From: Salinivibrio sp. ES.052 | GTDB lineage: Bacteria; Pseudomonadota; Gammaproteobacteria; Enterobacterales; Vibrionaceae | Direction of reading: 5' to 3' | Assembly: GCF_900141775.1 (NCBI RefSeq) | Contig: NZ_FSRI01000002.1 | Location: 22,501 to 86,500, forward strand | DNA: 64,000 nt | Shown here: positions 13,328-24,818 of the stretch, in pieces | Position numbering within the stretch: the stretch's first letter is position 1 | Layout of the letters: every line of letters starts with the position of its first letter | Made by a program: the position numbers and the translations under genes | The notes under the pieces: model-generated | What the model was told of the DNA's origin: nothing | The model's input: only the letters and a program-made list of their open reading frames with translations | Database searches by the model: none

Positions 13328-13684
13328 TTATTTCTTGATCGGTTTGCGCGGACCCTTACGGGTACGAGCATTGGTCTTCGTACGCTGGCCACGTAGTGGC
13401 AAGCTGCGACGATGACGCAAACCGCGGTAACAGCCAAGGTCCATAAGACGCTTGATGTTCATGGAAATTTCACGACGTAGATCGCCTTCTACGGTGTATT
13501 TAGCCACACCGTCACGCAATTGGTCGATCTGTTCTTCTGATAGTTCACTGATCTTTGTGCTCTCAGCAATACCGACATCAGCTAAGATAGCTTGAGAGGT
13601 AGTTTTGCCGACACCGTAAATCGCAGTCAGTGCGATAACAGCGTGCTTTTGATCAGGAATGTTAATGCCTGCTATACGGGCCAC
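13328..13684 (-). CDS. rpsM: Ribosomal protein S13 (GTG start)
   Basis: 118 residues, beginning [20 protein letters not shown], with the [16 protein letters not shown] signature. The start codon is GTG (13684-13682), as in the E. coli alpha operon, where the GUG lies in the S4-bound leader pseudoknot. A 146-base leader separates it from rpmJ. First gene of the alpha operon. Confidence 0.97.
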   Translation of the reverse strand: MARIAGINIPDQKHAVIALTAIYGVGKTTSQAILADVGIAESTKISELSEEQIDQLRDGVAKYTVEGDLRREISMNIKRLMDLGCYRGLRHRRSLPLRGQRTKTNARTRKGPRKPIKK

Positions 13685-13785
13685 TATTCACTCCTAGTAC
13701 TTTTCAAGTAGAACCGCTGCAGAGCCCGTCGAGGATACGCAGCGGCATAACCACTTCTTTTGCACATACAAAAGGTGGGCTGGCT
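13685..13785 (-). promoter_or_regulatory. Alpha-operon leader, probable S4 autoregulatory RNA
   Basis: Between the promoter and the rpsM GUG the RNA can form CCGCTGC / GCAGCGG with a GC-rich loop, next to the AGGAG ribosome site. Position, size and GUG start match the enteric alpha leader, whose pseudoknot is bound by S4. The fold was not computed. Confidence 0.6.
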
Positions 13786-13814
13786 AATGTAGCCAGCCTG
13801 ACCTCATTTTGCAA
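13786..13814 (-). promoter_or_regulatory. Alpha-operon promoter
   Basis: TTGCAA (13814-13809), 17-base spacer, TACATT (13791-13786) on the minus strand, just after rpmJ. It gives rpsM-rplQ their own promoter inside the spc-alpha block, as in E. coli. Confidence 0.75.
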
Positions 13815-13830
13815 GAAAAATATTCTGCTA

Positions 13831-13944
13831 TTAGCCTTGGCGCTGCTTGTGCTTTGGCTCACTGCAGATCACACGAACGACACCGTTACGCTTGATCACT
13901 TTACAGTTACGGCAGATTTTCTTAACGGAAGCACGAACTTTCAT
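13831..13944 (-). CDS. rpmJ: Ribosomal protein L36 (zinc-binding form)
   Basis: A 37-residue gene below usual ORF length cut-offs, beginning [20 protein letters not shown] and ending KQRQG. The C-C-C-H zinc ligands C11, C14, C27 and H32 are all present, so this is the zinc-dependent form. It lies 27 bases after secY and just before the alpha promoter. Confidence 0.97.
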
Positions 13945-13971
13945 TGCTAAACTCCGTAAATAGACAACCTA

Positions 13972-15297
13972 TTAGCGGCCGTAGCCTTTGAGGTTGGCTT
14001 TCTTCAACACGGACTCATATTGTTGAGACATCAAATGAGTCTGAACTTGAGCCATAAAGTCCATGATCACGACTACTACGATAAGTAGTGACGTACCACC
14101 AAAGTAAAAGTGGACATCCCACGCAATCATCATGAACTCGGGGATCAGACAGATAAAGGTAATATACATAGCGCCTGCGAGGGTTAACCGTGTCATTACT
14201 TTATCAATGTATTTAGCAGTCTGCTCACCCGGGCGAATACCAGGTACGAACGCTCCTGACTTCTTCAAGTTATCTGCTGTTTCACGTGGGTTAAATACCA
14301 ACGCTGTATAAAAAAAGCAGAAGAAGATAATCGCTGCCGCATAAAGTATTACGTACGCTGGTTGCCCCGGACTCAGTGCCAATGACACATCGGTTAACCA
14401 GCTTGTCTGATCACCCTTACCAAACCAGTTAGCAAGCGTGCCAGGGAACAAAATAATACTTGATGCAAAAATCGCAGGAATAACGCCTGCCATGTTGATC
14501 TTAAGTGGCAGGTGCGTGCTTTGCGCTGCAAAGACACGGCGACCTTGTTGCCGTTTGGCGTAATTAACGACGATACGACGTTGACCACGCTCCATAAAGA
14601 CCACAAAGTAGACGACCGCCAATACGATCACTGCGATACCTAGCAAGAGAAGCGGAGACATGTCGCCTTGACGCGCTTGCTCTATTGTCTGTCCAATTGC
14701 GGGTGGCAGACCCGCGACAATCCCGGTGAAAATAATCAGCGAGATACCGTTACCTATACCACGTTCAGTAATTTGCTCACCTAACCACATTAAGAACATG
14801 GTACCTGTGACCAAACTGACTACCGCAGTGAAGTAAAATGCAGGACCTGGATTAATCACCAGACCTGGCATCATACTCGGTAACCCAGTCGCGATTCCAA
14901 TTGCTTGGAAGGTTGCCAACACCAACGTGCCGTAGCGGGTGTACTGGTTAATCTTACGACGACCAGACTCACCCTCTTTCTTCAACTCCGCTAATGCGGG
15001 GTGAACGACTGACAAGAGCTGGACAATAATCGATGCCGAAATATACGGCATAATGCCCAATGCCAGTATCGAAGCACGCTCAAGGGCACCACCAGAGAAC
15101 ATGTTAACCAAGTCAATGATGGTCCCTTGTTGCTGTTCGAACAGATCGGCAAGTACAGCAGCGTCAATACCAGGAATTGGCACAAAAGAGCCGGCACGGA
15201 ATACCAATAATGCCATAGCTACAAAAAGTAAACGACTTTTCAGCTCCGCAACTCCGCCCTTTGCACTACTGAAGTTTTGTCCTGGTTGTTTTGCCAT
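13972..15297 (-). CDS. secY: SecY, protein-conducting channel subunit
   Basis: 441 residues with ten hydrophobic segments, the central subunit of the SecYEG translocon in the inner membrane. The start [20 protein letters not shown] and the C-terminal [20 protein letters not shown] are typical. The cytoplasmic loops carrying the GERGIGNG and RKINQYTRY motifs are intact. It sits in the spc operon between rplO (23 bases) and rpmJ, the standard place. Confidence 0.98.
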   Translation of the reverse strand: MAKQPGQNFSSAKGGVAELKSRLLFVAMALLVFRAGSFVPIPGIDAAVLADLFEQQQGTIIDLVNMFSGGALERASILALGIMPYISASIIVQLLSVVHPALAELKKEGESGRRKINQYTRYGTLVLATFQAIGIATGLPSMMPGLVINPGPAFYFTAVVSLVTGTMFLMWLGEQITERGIGNGISLIIFTGIVAGLPPAIGQTIEQARQGDMSPLLLLGIAVIVLAVVYFVVFMERGQRRIVVNYAKRQQGRRVFAAQSTHLPLKINMAGVIPAIFASSIILFPGTLANWFGKGDQTSWLTDVSLALSPGQPAYVILYAAAIIFFCFFYTALVFNPRETADNLKKSGAFVPGIRPGEQTAKYIDKVMTRLTLAGAMYITFICLIPEFMMIAWDVHFYFGGTSLLIVVVVIMDFMAQVQTHLMSQQYESVLKKANLKGYGR

Positions 15298-15320
15298 CTG
15301 TACCTCGTCCTCGAGCTAAA

Positions 15321-15755
15321 TTATTCCTCGATTTTACCGCCTGCAGCTTCGATTGCCGCTTTAGCGCCTTTCGTGACACGAACACCTTTTACAGTCACTG
15401 CGCGAGCGATCTCACCAGACAGTACGATTTTCGCCGTACGCGTGTCTTGTGCGATCACATTCGCTGCTTTTAGTGACTCTAGGCTTACCACGTCACCGTC
15501 AACTTTCATCAGTTCGCCTAGACGAACCTCAGCAGACGTTAGGCCTTTACGCGAAGTAAAACCGAATTTTGGCAGACGCTGTTTCAAAGGCATTTGACCG
15601 CCTTCGAAACCTGGGCGTACTGAACCACCTGAACGTGATTTCTGACCTTTGTGACCACGGCCACCAGTTTTACCCAAGCCAGAACCAATACCACGGCCTA
15701 CACGCTTCGCAGAAGGCTTTGAGCCTGCAGCCGGAGATAGAGTATTCAAACGCAT
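15321..15755 (-). CDS. rplO: Ribosomal protein L15
   Basis: 144 residues with the Gly/Arg/Lys-rich N-terminus ([20 protein letters not shown]). Late-assembly 50S protein. It starts 4 bases after the rpmD stop in the spc operon. Confidence 0.98.
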   Translation of the reverse strand: MRLNTLSPAAGSKPSAKRVGRGIGSGLGKTGGRGHKGQKSRSGGSVRPGFEGGQMPLKQRLPKFGFTSRKGLTSAEVRLGELMKVDGDVVSLESLKAANVIAQDTRTAKIVLSGEIARAVTVKGVRVTKGAKAAIEAAGGKIEE

Positions 15756-15759
15756 GTGA

Positions 15760-15939
15760 TTACTCCTCCACTTTAACCATGTAGTTGACTTTGTTGATCA
15801 TACCGCGAATACACGGTGTGTCTTCAAGTTCAACAGTGTGGTTGATGCGACGTAGGCCCAAGCCACGCAGGGTCGCTTTGTGTTTCGGCAAGCGGCCGAT
15901 AACGCTACGAGTCTGAGTTACTTTAATTGTCTTAGCCAT
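15760..15939 (-). CDS. rpmD: Ribosomal protein L30
   Basis: A 59-residue gene, [16 protein letters not shown] to VNYMVKVEE, read from the minus strand and too short for usual ORF cut-offs. It keeps the conserved [10 protein letters not shown] segment. Packed between rpsE (5 bases) and rplO (4 bases). Confidence 0.97.
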   Translation of the reverse strand: MAKTIKVTQTRSVIGRLPKHKATLRGLGLRRINHTVELEDTPCIRGMINKVNYMVKVEE

Positions 15940-15944
15940 GTCGA

Positions 15945-16442
15945 TTACCCCAGGATTTCGTTAACAGGCATGCCACGCTTAGCAGCTACCATCTCTGGAG
16001 ACTTCGTACCACCCAAACCATCGATCGTTGCACGAACAATGTTGATTGGGTTGGTCGAACCGTATGCTTTCGCCAGAACGTCTTGAACGCCTGCTACTTC
16101 AAGCACGGCACGCATCGCACCACCTGCGATGATACCTGTACCTTCTGATGCTGGCTGCATATACACTTTAGAACCAGTGTGGCGGCCTTTAACAGCGTGG
16201 TGCAGAGTACCGTTATTCAACGCGACCGTAGTCATATTACGACGCGCTTTTTCCATTGATTTCTGGATCGCAGCAGGTACTTCACGGGCTTTACCGTAAC
16301 CGAAACCTACGCGACCGTTACCGTCACCAACCACTGTTAGGGCAGTGAAGGTAAAGATGCGACCACCTTTAACCGTCTTAGATACACGGTTTACAGCGAT
16401 CAGCTTCTCATGCAAATCACTTTGTTGTTTATCGTTAGCCAT
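15945..16442 (-). CDS. rpsE: Ribosomal protein S5
   Basis: 165 residues with the double-stranded-RNA-binding-like N domain (about 10-75) and the S5 C-terminal domain. It keeps the loop near residue 20 ([11 protein letters not shown]), where spectinomycin resistance changes occur in E. coli; the loop looks wild type. Spc operon, 12 bases after rplR. Confidence 0.98.
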   Translation of the reverse strand: MANDKQQSDLHEKLIAVNRVSKTVKGGRIFTFTALTVVGDGNGRVGFGYGKAREVPAAIQKSMEKARRNMTTVALNNGTLHHAVKGRHTGSKVYMQPASEGTGIIAGGAMRAVLEVAGVQDVLAKAYGSTNPINIVRATIDGLGGTKSPEMVAAKRGMPVNEILG

Positions 16443-16454
16443 CTTCCACCTACC

Positions 16455-16808
16455 TTAGAATTTCAGACCAGCTTCACGGGCAGCATCTGCCAGTGCAGCC
16501 ACACGGCCGTGGTATTGGAAACCGGAACGGTCAAAAGCAACGGCTTCGATGCCTTTTTCCTTCGCTCGCTCAGCAATGATCTTACCCACGGCTGCAGCGG
16601 CGTCTTTGTTCCCGGTGCTCTTAACTTGTTCACGGATCGCTTTTTCTACGGTAGAAGCGGCGGCGATAACTTCCGCGCCATTACCAGCGATAACCTGTGC
16701 GTACACATGACGTGGAGTACGGTGTACCACCAGGCGAGTCGCACCCATTTCCGCGATCTTGCGTCGTGCTTTGGTCGCACGACGGATACGAGATGCTTTC
16801 TTATCCAT
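16455..16808 (-). CDS. rplR: Ribosomal protein L18
   Basis: 117 residues, a basic N-terminus ([20 protein letters not shown]) and the 5S-binding L18 fold. Spc operon, 9 bases after rplF. Confidence 0.98.
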   Translation of the reverse strand: MDKKASRIRRATKARRKIAEMGATRLVVHRTPRHVYAQVIAGNGAEVIAAASTVEKAIREQVKSTGNKDAAAAVGKIIAERAKEKGIEAVAFDRSGFQYHGRVAALADAAREAGLKF

Positions 16809-16817
16809 AGTGTTACC

Positions 16818-17351
16818 TTACTTCTTCTTAGCTTCTTTAGTACGCACAGCTTCGTCAGCGTAACGAACACCTTTACCTTTGTAAGGCTCTGGCTTGCGGT
16901 ATGCGCGGATTTCAGCAGCAACCTGGCCAACTGCTTGTTTATCAGCACCGCTGATAACAATTTCAGTTTGGCTTGGGCACTCTGCTTTTACACCCTCAGG
17001 TAGAACGTGTTCTACCGGGTGAGAGAAACCAAGTGTCAGGTTAAGTTTGTTACCGGCAATGTTTGCGCGATAACCAACACCTTTCAGGATCAGTTTCTTG
17101 GTAAAGCCTTCTGTTACACCAACAACCATGCTGTTGACCAGTGCGCGCGCTGTACCAGCATGAGCCCATGCTTTAGCGTGTTCCACACTTGGTGCGAAGG
17201 TAATGGTGTTTTCTTCTTGGTTTACTGCCACCATATCGTGAAGCGTGCGGCTAAGTTCGCCTTTGCTTCCTTTTACAGTGATGTCCTGACCGTCAAGTTT
17301 CACCTCTACGCCGGCAGGAACTACGACAGGTGCTTTTGCAACACGAGACAT
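16818..17351 (-). CDS. rplF: Ribosomal protein L6
   Basis: 177 residues with two repeated L6 domains (about 10-82 and 90-165) and the conserved GKGVRYADE motif near the C-terminus. Spc operon, 13 bases after rpsH. Confidence 0.98.
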   Translation of the reverse strand: MSRVAKAPVVVPAGVEVKLDGQDITVKGSKGELSRTLHDMVAVNQEENTITFAPSVEHAKAWAHAGTARALVNSMVVGVTEGFTKKLILKGVGYRANIAGNKLNLTLGFSHPVEHVLPEGVKAECPSQTEIVISGADKQAVGQVAAEIRAYRKPEPYKGKGVRYADEAVRTKEAKKK

Positions 17352-17364
17352 TTCCTACTCCTTA

Positions 17365-17757
17365 TTACGCTACGTAGCAGATGATTTCACCGCCCAGACC
17401 CGCTTTGCGAGCTGCGCGATCGGTCATCAAACCTTTCGAAGTTGATACAACCGCAATACCAAGGCCACCCATCACTGAAGGCAACTCATCTTTCTTTTTG
17501 TAGATGCGCAGGCCTGGACGGCTAACTCGTTGGATTTGCTCGATAACTGGTTTAGATTCGAAGTATTTCAACGTCACTTCCAGTTCAGGCTTGGCGTCGC
17601 TATTTACGGCGACATCAGCCACGTAACCTTCTGCTTTTAGTAGCTCAGCAATTGCCACTTTTAGCTTTGACGAAGGCATTTTAACAGCAACTTTCTTTGC
17701 TGTCTGACCGTTGCGTAAGCGGGTCAGCATATCCGAAATCGGATCTTGCATGCTCAT
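17365..17757 (-). CDS. rpsH: Ribosomal protein S8
   Basis: 130 residues, [18 protein letters not shown] start and the C-terminal [20 protein letters not shown] signature. In enterics S8 also represses the spc operon post-transcriptionally. Lies between rpsN (23 bases) and rplF. Confidence 0.98.
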   Translation of the reverse strand: MSMQDPISDMLTRLRNGQTAKKVAVKMPSSKLKVAIAELLKAEGYVADVAVNSDAKPELEVTLKYFESKPVIEQIQRVSRPGLRIYKKKDELPSVMGGLGIAVVSTSKGLMTDRAARKAGLGGEIICYVA

Positions 17758-17780
17758 AAGTCTTTACTCCCGTGATTCAA

Positions 17781-18086
17781 TTACCAGCTTGCCTTACGCA
17801 GACCCGGAATCTCGCCTTTCATGCAAGCTTCACGAACCTTGATTCGGCTTAAACCGAATTTGCGTAGGTAGCCATGTGGACGACCAGTCTGGTTACAGCG
17901 GTTACGCTGACGAGACTTCGCAGAATCACGTGGTAGCGACTGAAGCTTCAGGACGGCGTCCCAACGCTCTTCGTCTGACGTGTTGACACTCTTAATGGTC
18001 GCACGCAGGTTCGCACGCTTTTCAGCATAACGAGCTGCGAGCTTCGCACGTTTTACATCACGTGCTTTCATCGATTTTTTAGCCAT
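17781..18086 (-). CDS. rpsN: Ribosomal protein S14 (zinc-free form)
   Basis: 101 residues, the long enteric form without the CXXC zinc motif of short S14 proteins; ends [19 protein letters not shown]. Spc operon, 17 bases after rplE. Confidence 0.98.
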   Translation of the reverse strand: MAKKSMKARDVKRAKLAARYAEKRANLRATIKSVNTSDEERWDAVLKLQSLPRDSAKSRQRNRCNQTGRPHGYLRKFGLSRIKVREACMKGEIPGLRKASW

Positions 18087-18103
18087 AACAGTAACCCTTC
18101 ACC

Positions 18104-18643
18104 TTACTTACGGAATGGGAAGTTAAAGGCAGCCAGCAGAGCTCGACCTTCCTCATCTGTACCTGCAGTAGTCGTGATAGTAATATCAAGACCACGGATA
18201 CGATCGACTTTGTCATAGTCAATCTCAGGGAAGATGATTTGCTCGCGAACGCCCATGCTGTAGTTACCACGACCGTCGAACGCTTTCGGGTTCAGGCCAC
18301 GGAAATCACGGATACGAGGAACTGCGATCGCGATTAAACGCTCGAAGAAGTCCCACATACGCTCGCCACGTAGGGTTACTTTACAACCAATTGGGTAGCC
18401 CTCACGGATCTTGAAGCCTGCGACTGACTTACGTGCTTTAGTGATGAGCGGCTTTTGACCAGAAATCGCGGTCATATCAGCAGCTGCATTTTCAAGCAGT
18501 TTTTTGTCGTTCAGAGCTTCGCCCACACCCATGTTAAGGGTGATCTTGTCGATCCCTGGGACTTGCATGATGCTTTTGTAACCAAATTGCTTAGATAGCT
18601 CAGCTACAACTGTCTCTTTGTAGTAATCATGCAGTTTCGCCAT
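18104..18643 (-). CDS. rplE: Ribosomal protein L5
   Basis: 179 residues, binds 5S rRNA and touches the P-site tRNA. Begins [20 protein letters not shown] and keeps the L5 signature [10 protein letters not shown] and the C-terminal domain. Spc operon, 15 bases after rplX. Confidence 0.98.
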   Translation of the reverse strand: MAKLHDYYKETVVAELSKQFGYKSIMQVPGIDKITLNMGVGEALNDKKLLENAAADMTAISGQKPLITKARKSVAGFKIREGYPIGCKVTLRGERMWDFFERLIAIAVPRIRDFRGLNPKAFDGRGNYSMGVREQIIFPEIDYDKVDRIRGLDITITTTAGTDEEGRALLAAFNFPFRK

Positions 18644-18658
18644 TGTACTACTCCAGAA

Positions 18659-18973
18659 TTACTTAATAGTTTCGCCATTCGATTTGAAAAAACGGACTTT
18701 TTTGCCGTCTTCAAATCGGAAGCCTACACGGTCACCTTTACCAGCTGCTGCGTTAAAGATAGCCACGTTAGAAACATCAATTGCGGCTTCTTGTTCTACG
18801 ATGCCGCCTTGAGTACCCAGAGCCGGAACCGGCTTCTGGTGTTTCTTCACGAGGTTAATACCTTCAACGATAATTTTACCGGTGGGTAGAACCTTAGATA
18901 CTTTACCTTTCTTGCCTTTATCTTTACCGGCAAGAACGATAACTTCGTCGTTACGACGGATTTTAGCTGCCAT
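18659..18973 (-). CDS. rplX: Ribosomal protein L24
   Basis: 104 residues with an N-terminal KOW motif ([20 protein letters not shown]). Assembly-initiating 50S protein. Spc operon, 11 bases after rplN. Confidence 0.98.
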   Translation of the reverse strand: MAAKIRRNDEVIVLAGKDKGKKGKVSKVLPTGKIIVEGINLVKKHQKPVPALGTQGGIVEQEAAIDVSNVAIFNAAAGKGDRVGFRFEDGKKVRFFKSNGETIK

Positions 18974-18984
18974 GAGATCGCTCC

Positions 18985-19356
18985 TTACAGAACTTCAGGC
19001 GCCAGAGACACAATTTTCATAAACTTCTCGTTACGAAGTTCACGTGTCACAGGGCCAAAGATACGTGTGCCGACTAGTTGCTCGTTCGTGTTGTTCAACA
19101 ACACGCAAGCATTGCGGTCGAAGCGAATGACAGAGCCGTCTGGACGACGTACGCCTTTACGGGTGCGAACTACCACCGCCTTAAGCACATCACCTTTTTT
19201 TACTTTACCGCGAGGAATTGAATCCTTAACGGTAACTTTGATGATGTCGCCAACGTGGGCGTAACGACGGTGAGAGCCACCCAGAACCTTAATACACATT
19301 ACACTGCGAGCGCCAGAGTTGTCGGCTGCGTCCAGCATACTTTGCATTTGGATCAT
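18985..19356 (-). CDS. rplN: Ribosomal protein L14
   Basis: 123 residues, the same as E. coli, beginning [19 protein letters not shown]. First gene of the spc operon; the 159-base gap before it holds the S10-operon terminator and a candidate spc promoter. Confidence 0.98.
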   Translation of the reverse strand: MIQMQSMLDAADNSGARSVMCIKVLGGSHRRYAHVGDIIKVTVKDSIPRGKVKKGDVLKAVVVRTRKGVRRPDGSVIRFDRNACVLLNNTNEQLVGTRIFGPVTRELRNEKFMKIVSLAPEVL

Positions 19357-19425
19357 TGTTAGTGCTCCGCTGTTATTACATCTAGACCCATCTCGGGTCG
19401 GGCTGCCTTTTTACAAGGGCGGCGA

Positions 19426-19454
19426 ATAATAACACTATTTTGACCAGATGGGTA
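19426..19454 (-). promoter_or_regulatory. Candidate spc-operon promoter
   Basis: GTGTTATTATTCG in the rplN upstream gap resembles the -10 region of the E. coli spc promoter (GTGTTATAAT). The -35 17 bases upstream (TACCCA) is poor, so the call rests on the -10 and on position right after the S10 terminator. Confidence 0.4.
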
Positions 19455-19456
19455 GA

Positions 19457-19491
19457 TAAAAAATAAACGGCCCCCCAAATGAGAGCCGTTT
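19457..19491 (-). terminator. Rho-independent terminator between the S10 and spc operons
   Basis: On the minus strand AAACGGCTCTC and GGGGGCCGTTT form an 11-bp stem (two G-U pairs), followed by ATTTTTTA, 25 bases past the rpsQ stop. It probably acts as a partial terminator that lets spc be set separately. Confidence 0.85.
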
Positions 19492-19515
19492 GCTTATTAT
19501 TGTATGAAAAATCGC

Positions 19516-19770
19516 TTAGATACGTGACTTTTCAACAACGCGAACCAATGTCCAAGACTTTTTCTTAGAGATTGGACGACACTCACGAACCTCAACAGTG
19601 TCACCTTGGTTACACTCATTCGATTCATCGTGTACATGTAGCTTACTCGTGCGCTTAATGTACTTACCGTAGATTGGGTGTTTCACAAAACGCTCGATAG
19701 CAACGACGATAGTTTTATCGCCTTTGTCGCTGACAACGCGACCTTGCTGAGTGCGGATGTTCTCGCTCAT
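19516..19770 (-). CDS. rpsQ: Ribosomal protein S17
   Basis: 84 residues with the OB-fold core [20 protein letters not shown]. Last gene of the S10 operon; its ATG overlaps the rpmC stop in a TAATG junction, showing translational coupling. Confidence 0.98.
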   Translation of the reverse strand: MSENIRTQQGRVVSDKGDKTIVVAIERFVKHPIYGKYIKRTSKLHVHDESNECNQGDTVEVRECRPISKKKSWTLVRVVEKSRI

Positions 19771-19961
19771 TATGCGTTAGCCTTCTCAGTCAGTACGGTT
19801 TTAACACGTGCGATATCGCGACGAACTGCTTTAAGAGTGTGAGTTTGCTGAAGTTGGCCAGTAGCCGCTTGCATGCGCAGGTTAAACTGCTCACGTAGCA
19901 GGCCCATTAGCTCTTCGTTCAGTTGCTCAGCAGTCTTTTCACGTAGTTCTTGTGCTTTCAT
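19770..19961 (-). CDS. rpmC: Ribosomal protein L29
   Basis: 63 residues from ATG 19961 (an in-frame GTG one codon earlier is unlikely, because homologues start MKAQELREK). Conserved [17 protein letters not shown] helix. It lies near the exit tunnel in family knowledge. The start overlaps the rplP stop and the stop overlaps the rpsQ start. Confidence 0.97.
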   Translation of the reverse strand: MKAQELREKTAEQLNEELMGLLREQFNLRMQAATGQLQQTHTLKAVRRDIARVKTVLTEKANA

Positions 19962-20371
19962 CACATCACCGCCTTAGTTACGAAAGTGGTTTTGATCGGT
20001 AGCTTACGTGAAGCTAATTCAAACGCTTCGCGAGCCAGTGATTCAGGAACACCATCCATTTCGTACAGGACTTTGCCTGGTTGGATTTGGGCAACCCAGT
20101 AATCAACTGAACCTTTACCCTTACCCATACGAACTTCCAACGGCTTACCAGTAATTGGCTTGTCAGGGAAGACACGAATCCAGATTTGGCCTTGACGTTT
20201 AATGTGACGAGTCATCGCACGACGAGCCGCCTCGATTTGACGCGCAGTGATACGACCGCGACCAACAGCTTTCAGGCCATAGGTACCGAAGCTTACGTCA
20301 GTACCGTGCGCCAGACCGCGGTTACGACCTTTAAAGGTCTTGCGGAACTTAGTACGTTTTGGTTGAAGCAT
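19961..20371 (-). CDS. rplP: Ribosomal protein L16
   Basis: 136 residues, beginning [20 protein letters not shown]; sits by the A-site of the peptidyl-transferase centre. The conserved RIRVFPDKP-like segment and [12 protein letters not shown] motif are present. S10 operon, 11 bases after rpsC. Confidence 0.98.
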   Translation of the reverse strand: MLQPKRTKFRKTFKGRNRGLAHGTDVSFGTYGLKAVGRGRITARQIEAARRAMTRHIKRQGQIWIRVFPDKPITGKPLEVRMGKGKGSVDYWVAQIQPGKVLYEMDGVPESLAREAFELASRKLPIKTTFVTKAVM

Positions 20372-20382
20372 CGATAGACTCC

Positions 20383-21072
20383 TTACTTACGGCCTTTACG
20401 CTGCTTCTTCGGCTTGTCAGCCTTTTGCTCCACTTCAGCCATTCCACCTAGGATTTCACCTTTGAAGATCCAGGTTTTAATGCCGATAACACCGTATTGG
20501 GTGTGAGCAGAAGAAGTTGCGTAATCAATGTCAGCACGAAGCGTGTGCAGTGGCACACGGCCTTCACGGTACCACTCGGTACGAGCGATTTCAGCGCCGC
20601 CAAGACGGCCACTTACTTCCACTTTGATACCTTTGGCACCTAGACGCATAGCGTTTTGTACCGCGCGCTTCATCGCACGACGGAACATAACACGACGCTC
20701 TAGCTGTGATGCGATGCTGTCGCCAACGAGTTGCGCATCTAGCTCAGGTTTACGTACTTCAGCGATATTGATCTGCGCTGGTACACCGGCCAGTTTTGCA
20801 ACACGAGCGCGCAGCTTCTCAACATCTTCACCTTTCTTACCGATCACCACACCAGGGCGCGCAGTGTGAATAGTCACACGGACGCTCTTAGCAGGACGCT
20901 CGATAACGATGCGAGAAACAGACGCTTTTTTCAGTTCATTGTTCAAGAACTGACGTACCTTAAAGTCGCCGTCTAGGTTGTCAGCGAAATCTTGGTTACT
21001 AGCAAACCAAGTGGAATTCCAAGGCTTTACAATGCCAAGACGAATACCATTAGGATGTACTTTTTGACCCAT
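20383..21072 (-). CDS. rpsC: Ribosomal protein S3
   Basis: 229 residues, with the KH type-2 RNA-binding domain (about 39-107, [10 protein letters not shown]) and C-terminal S3 domain, ending in a basic [10 protein letters not shown] tail. 30S head protein at the mRNA entry. S10 operon, 19 bases after rplV. Confidence 0.98.
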   Translation of the reverse strand: MGQKVHPNGIRLGIVKPWNSTWFASNQDFADNLDGDFKVRQFLNNELKKASVSRIVIERPAKSVRVTIHTARPGVVIGKKGEDVEKLRARVAKLAGVPAQINIAEVRKPELDAQLVGDSIASQLERRVMFRRAMKRAVQNAMRLGAKGIKVEVSGRLGGAEIARTEWYREGRVPLHTLRADIDYATSSAHTQYGVIGIKTWIFKGEILGGMAEVEQKADKPKKQRKGRK

Positions 21073-21091
21073 TGCTTTATCTCCTCGTCTC

Positions 21092-21424
21092 TTAGCGGTC
21101 TGCTACAACAACAGTGATGTGGCTAGAACGCTTCAAGATGCGATCGGCACGGCCTTTAGCACGAGGCATAATACGCTTCATGATTGGGCCTTCATCAACG
21201 AAGACTTTGGCGACGTTTAGGTCGTCGATGTCCGCACCTTCGTTATGCTCGGCGTTTGCAATAGCAGATTCCAACACTTTCTTAACCAGATCAGCGGCTT
21301 TCTTGTCGCTAAAAGTCAGTAGTTCCAGTGCTTGTGCTACGTCTTTACCGCGCACTTGATCCGCAACCAAACGTGCTTTTTGAGGCGAGATACGAGCAAA
21401 GCGATGTTTAGCAATAGCTTCCAT
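21092..21424 (-). CDS. rplV: Ribosomal protein L22
   Basis: 110 residues. The loop reaching into the exit tunnel ([18 protein letters not shown], about 80-100), where macrolide resistance changes map in E. coli, looks wild type and complete. S10 operon, 10 bases after rpsS. Confidence 0.98.
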   Translation of the reverse strand: MEAIAKHRFARISPQKARLVADQVRGKDVAQALELLTFSDKKAADLVKKVLESAIANAEHNEGADIDDLNVAKVFVDEGPIMKRIMPRAKGRADRILKRSSHITVVVADR

Positions 21425-21434
21425 TTCTTACCCC

Positions 21435-21716
<282 letters not shown>

Positions 21717-21733
21717 TTATCCTCTGATAATAA

Positions 21734-22558
21734 TTACTTGTTACGACGACGTACAATGTACTTGTCGGTACGTTTGTTCTTACGGGTCTTGAAGCCTTTA
21801 GTTGGCATACCCCAAGGTGATACTGGATGACGGCCACCTGAGGTACGACCTTCACCACCACCGTGTGGGTGATCAACTGGGTTCATTGCAACACCACGTA
21901 CGCTTGGACGTGCGCCTTTCCAGCGCGCGGCACCGGCTTTACCCAGTTCGCGTAGCATGTGCTCAGAGTTACCCACTTCACCAAGAGTCGCACGACCCTC
22001 AGCAAGAACCTTACGCATTTCACCGCTGCGCAAGCGGAGTGTGACGTACGCGCCGTCACGAGCTACGATTTGTGCATAAGCACCCGCTGAACGAGCTAGT
22101 TGAGCGCCTTTACCAGGCTTAAGCTCGATATTGTGGATCGTTGAACCCACTGGGATGTTACGCATTGGTAGGCTGTTACCCACCTTAATAGCTGAATCTG
22201 CACCAGATTGAATCTGATCACCGGCTTTTAGGCCTTTCGGTGCGATGATGTAACGACGTTCACCATCCGTATACAGTACAAGCGCGATGTTTGCACTACG
22301 GTTTGGATCATACTCAAGACGCTCAACTTTCGCTGGGATACCGTCTTTAGTACGTTTAAAGTCAATTACACGGTAATGATGCTTGTGACCACCACCGATG
22401 TGACGCACTGTGATTCGACCGTTGTTATTGCGACCACCAGACTTAGAGTTTTTCTCTAGAAGTGGCGCGTATGGTTTACCTTTATACAGATCATGGTTAA
22501 CCACTTTAACAAGGTGACGACGACCCGGTGAAGTCGGCTTACATTTCATAATAGCCAT
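21734..22558 (-). CDS. rplB: Ribosomal protein L2
   Basis: 274 residues, one of the most conserved 50S proteins, needed for subunit joining and peptidyl transfer. The [14 protein letters not shown] motif, with the histidine important for activity in E. coli, is intact near residue 224-237. S10 operon, 19 bases after rplW. Confidence 0.99.
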   Translation of the reverse strand: MAIMKCKPTSPGRRHLVKVVNHDLYKGKPYAPLLEKNSKSGGRNNNGRITVRHIGGGHKHHYRVIDFKRTKDGIPAKVERLEYDPNRSANIALVLYTDGERRYIIAPKGLKAGDQIQSGADSAIKVGNSLPMRNIPVGSTIHNIELKPGKGAQLARSAGAYAQIVARDGAYVTLRLRSGEMRKVLAEGRATLGEVGNSEHMLRELGKAGAARWKGARPSVRGVAMNPVDHPHGGGEGRTSGGRHPVSPWGMPTKGFKTRKNKRTDKYIVRRRNK

Positions 22559-22577
22559 TTGCTGTTACTCCTCCGTC

Positions 22578-22880
22578 TTACTCAGCGCCGCCAACGAAGT
22601 CGATGTCCTGACCTTCTTTCAAGGCAACATACGCTTTTTTCCAGTCGCTACGGCGACCTTCGCGCATACCTTGACGTTTGGTCTTACCCTTTACAAGAAG
22701 GGTACGAACAGACTTCACTTCAACTTCGAACAGTTTTTCAACTGCCGCTTTGATCTCTTTTTTTGTTGCTTCTTTAGCTACTTTGAACACAACAGTGTTG
22801 TTGTTTTCAGCAGCCATCGTCGCTTTTTCAGAGATGTGCGGAGCACGCAGAACTTTTAGGATACGCTCTTCAGTGATCAT
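22578..22880 (-). CDS. rplW: Ribosomal protein L23
   Basis: 100 residues, beginning [20 protein letters not shown]. At the tunnel exit it docks trigger factor and SRP (family knowledge). Its start overlaps the rplD stop by 4 bases (ATGA). Confidence 0.98.
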   Translation of the reverse strand: MITEERILKVLRAPHISEKATMAAENNNTVVFKVAKEATKKEIKAAVEKLFEVEVKSVRTLLVKGKTKRQGMREGRRSDWKKAYVALKEGQDIDFVGGAE

Positions 22881-23479
22881 GCCAGCATCTCCTCAACTTG
22901 TTTAACTGCATCAGCAGTCATCACGACTTTGTCGAAAGCGATCAAGCTAACTGGGTCGATGGTTTCTGTATCGCGTACGTCAACCTTATAAAGGTTACGT
23001 GCTGCAAGGAACAGGTTCTCATCAACTTCGGCAGTGACGATCAGAACATCATTCAACTCAAGCTCTTTCAGCTTAGCGACGAGCTCTTTAGTTTTAGGTG
23101 CTTCAACAGAGAAGTTATCAACAACGATCAAACGCTCTTGACGAACCAGCTCTGACAGGATGCTCTTAAGAGCACCGCGGTACATCTTTTTGTTAACTTT
23201 CTGAGCATGATCCTGGGGACGTGCTGCGAAAGTGACACCACCGCTGCGCCAGATTGGGCTGCGGATTGTACCTGCACGGGCGCGACCAGTACCCTTCTGA
23301 CGCCATGGCTTTGCACCGCCACCAGACACGTCTGAACGAGTTTTCTGAGCGCGAGTACCTTGACGGGCACCAGCTGCGTATGCAACGACTACCTGGTGAA
23401 CCAGGGATTCGTTGAATTCACGCCCGAAGGTAGTTTCGGAAACAGTTAGCGCGTCGGCGCCTTTTACTACCAATTCCAT
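22877..23479 (-). CDS. rplD: Ribosomal protein L4
   Basis: 200 residues with the long arm loop ([20 protein letters not shown]) that lines the exit tunnel. In E. coli L4 also shuts off its own S10 operon by binding the leader; a structured leader exists here at 24451-24690. S10 operon, 16 bases after rplC. Confidence 0.98.
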   Translation of the reverse strand: MELVVKGADALTVSETTFGREFNESLVHQVVVAYAAGARQGTRAQKTRSDVSGGGAKPWRQKGTGRARAGTIRSPIWRSGGVTFAARPQDHAQKVNKKMYRGALKSILSELVRQERLIVVDNFSVEAPKTKELVAKLKELELNDVLIVTAEVDENLFLAARNLYKVDVRDTETIDPVSLIAFDKVVMTADAVKQVEEMLA

Positions 23480-23495
23480 TACTATCTCCTCGACG

Positions 23496-24125
23496 TTACG
23501 CTTTAATGGCTGGTTTAACGATCACGTTGCCACCTGTAGCACCTGGTACCGCACCTTTAATAAGGAGCAGATTGCGCTCAGCGTCAACACGTACGATCTC
23601 GAGGTTTTGAGTCGTTACACGCTCAGCACCCATGTGACCTGCCATTTTTTTGCCTTTGAATACGCGACCTGGAGTCTGACATTGACCGATAGAACCAGGA
23701 GCACGGTGAGACAAAGAGTTACCGTGGCTCATATCTTGAGTACGGAAGTTCCAACGCTTAACGCCGCCTTGGAAACCCTTACCCTTCGACGTGCCAGTAA
23801 CGTCTACTTTTTTGATTTCATTGAACAGCTCTACGTTTAGCTCAGCGCCAACTTCGAACTCTTCATCGTTTTCCAAACGGAATTCCCACAAACCACGGCC
23901 TGCTTCGACACCTGCTTTCGCAAAGTGACCCGCTTGTGCCTTGTTAACACGGCTTGCTTTCTTCTCGCCTGTAGTGATTTGAATTGCAGCATAACCATCA
24001 ACTTCAGGCTTACGTACCTGAGAAACACGGTTTGCTTCAACTTCAACTACGGTAACCGGGATAGAAACGCCATCTTCGTTGAAGATACGAGTCATACCGA
24101 CTTTACGACCGACTAGACCAATCAT
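23496..24125 (-). CDS. rplC: Ribosomal protein L3
   Basis: 209 residues, beginning [19 protein letters not shown]; the central loop [20 protein letters not shown] includes the glutamine that PrmB methylates in E. coli. S10 operon, 13 bases after rpsJ. Confidence 0.98.
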   Translation of the reverse strand: MIGLVGRKVGMTRIFNEDGVSIPVTVVEVEANRVSQVRKPEVDGYAAIQITTGEKKASRVNKAQAGHFAKAGVEAGRGLWEFRLENDEEFEVGAELNVELFNEIKKVDVTGTSKGKGFQGGVKRWNFRTQDMSHGNSLSHRAPGSIGQCQTPGRVFKGKKMAGHMGAERVTTQNLEIVRVDAERNLLLIKGAVPGATGGNVIVKPAIKA

Positions 24126-24138
24126 TATCTACTCCCCC

Positions 24139-24690
<552 letters not shown>

Positions 24691-24697
24691 GCCCGGC

Positions 24698-24725
24698 ATT
24701 ATACCGATACACCATGGCTTTGCAA
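24698..24725 (-). promoter_or_regulatory. S10 operon promoter
   Basis: TTGCAA (24725-24720), 16-base spacer, TATAAT (24703-24698), a perfect -10, on the minus strand just downstream of the bfr terminator. Confidence 0.87.
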
Positions 24726-24747
24726 GCCTTGGTTAAAAATCAATCCA

Positions 24748-24773
24748 TAAAAAAACGCGCATAACCGCGCGCC
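24748..24773 (-). terminator. Rho-independent terminator of bfr
   Basis: GGCGCGCGG-TTAT-GCGCG followed by seven T on the minus strand, 46 bases after the bfr stop and immediately before the S10 promoter. Confidence 0.87.
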
Positions 24774-24818
24774 TTTCTTTTGCACTTAGCGCTAAGCCGT
24801 TTCAGGAGATAGACAACA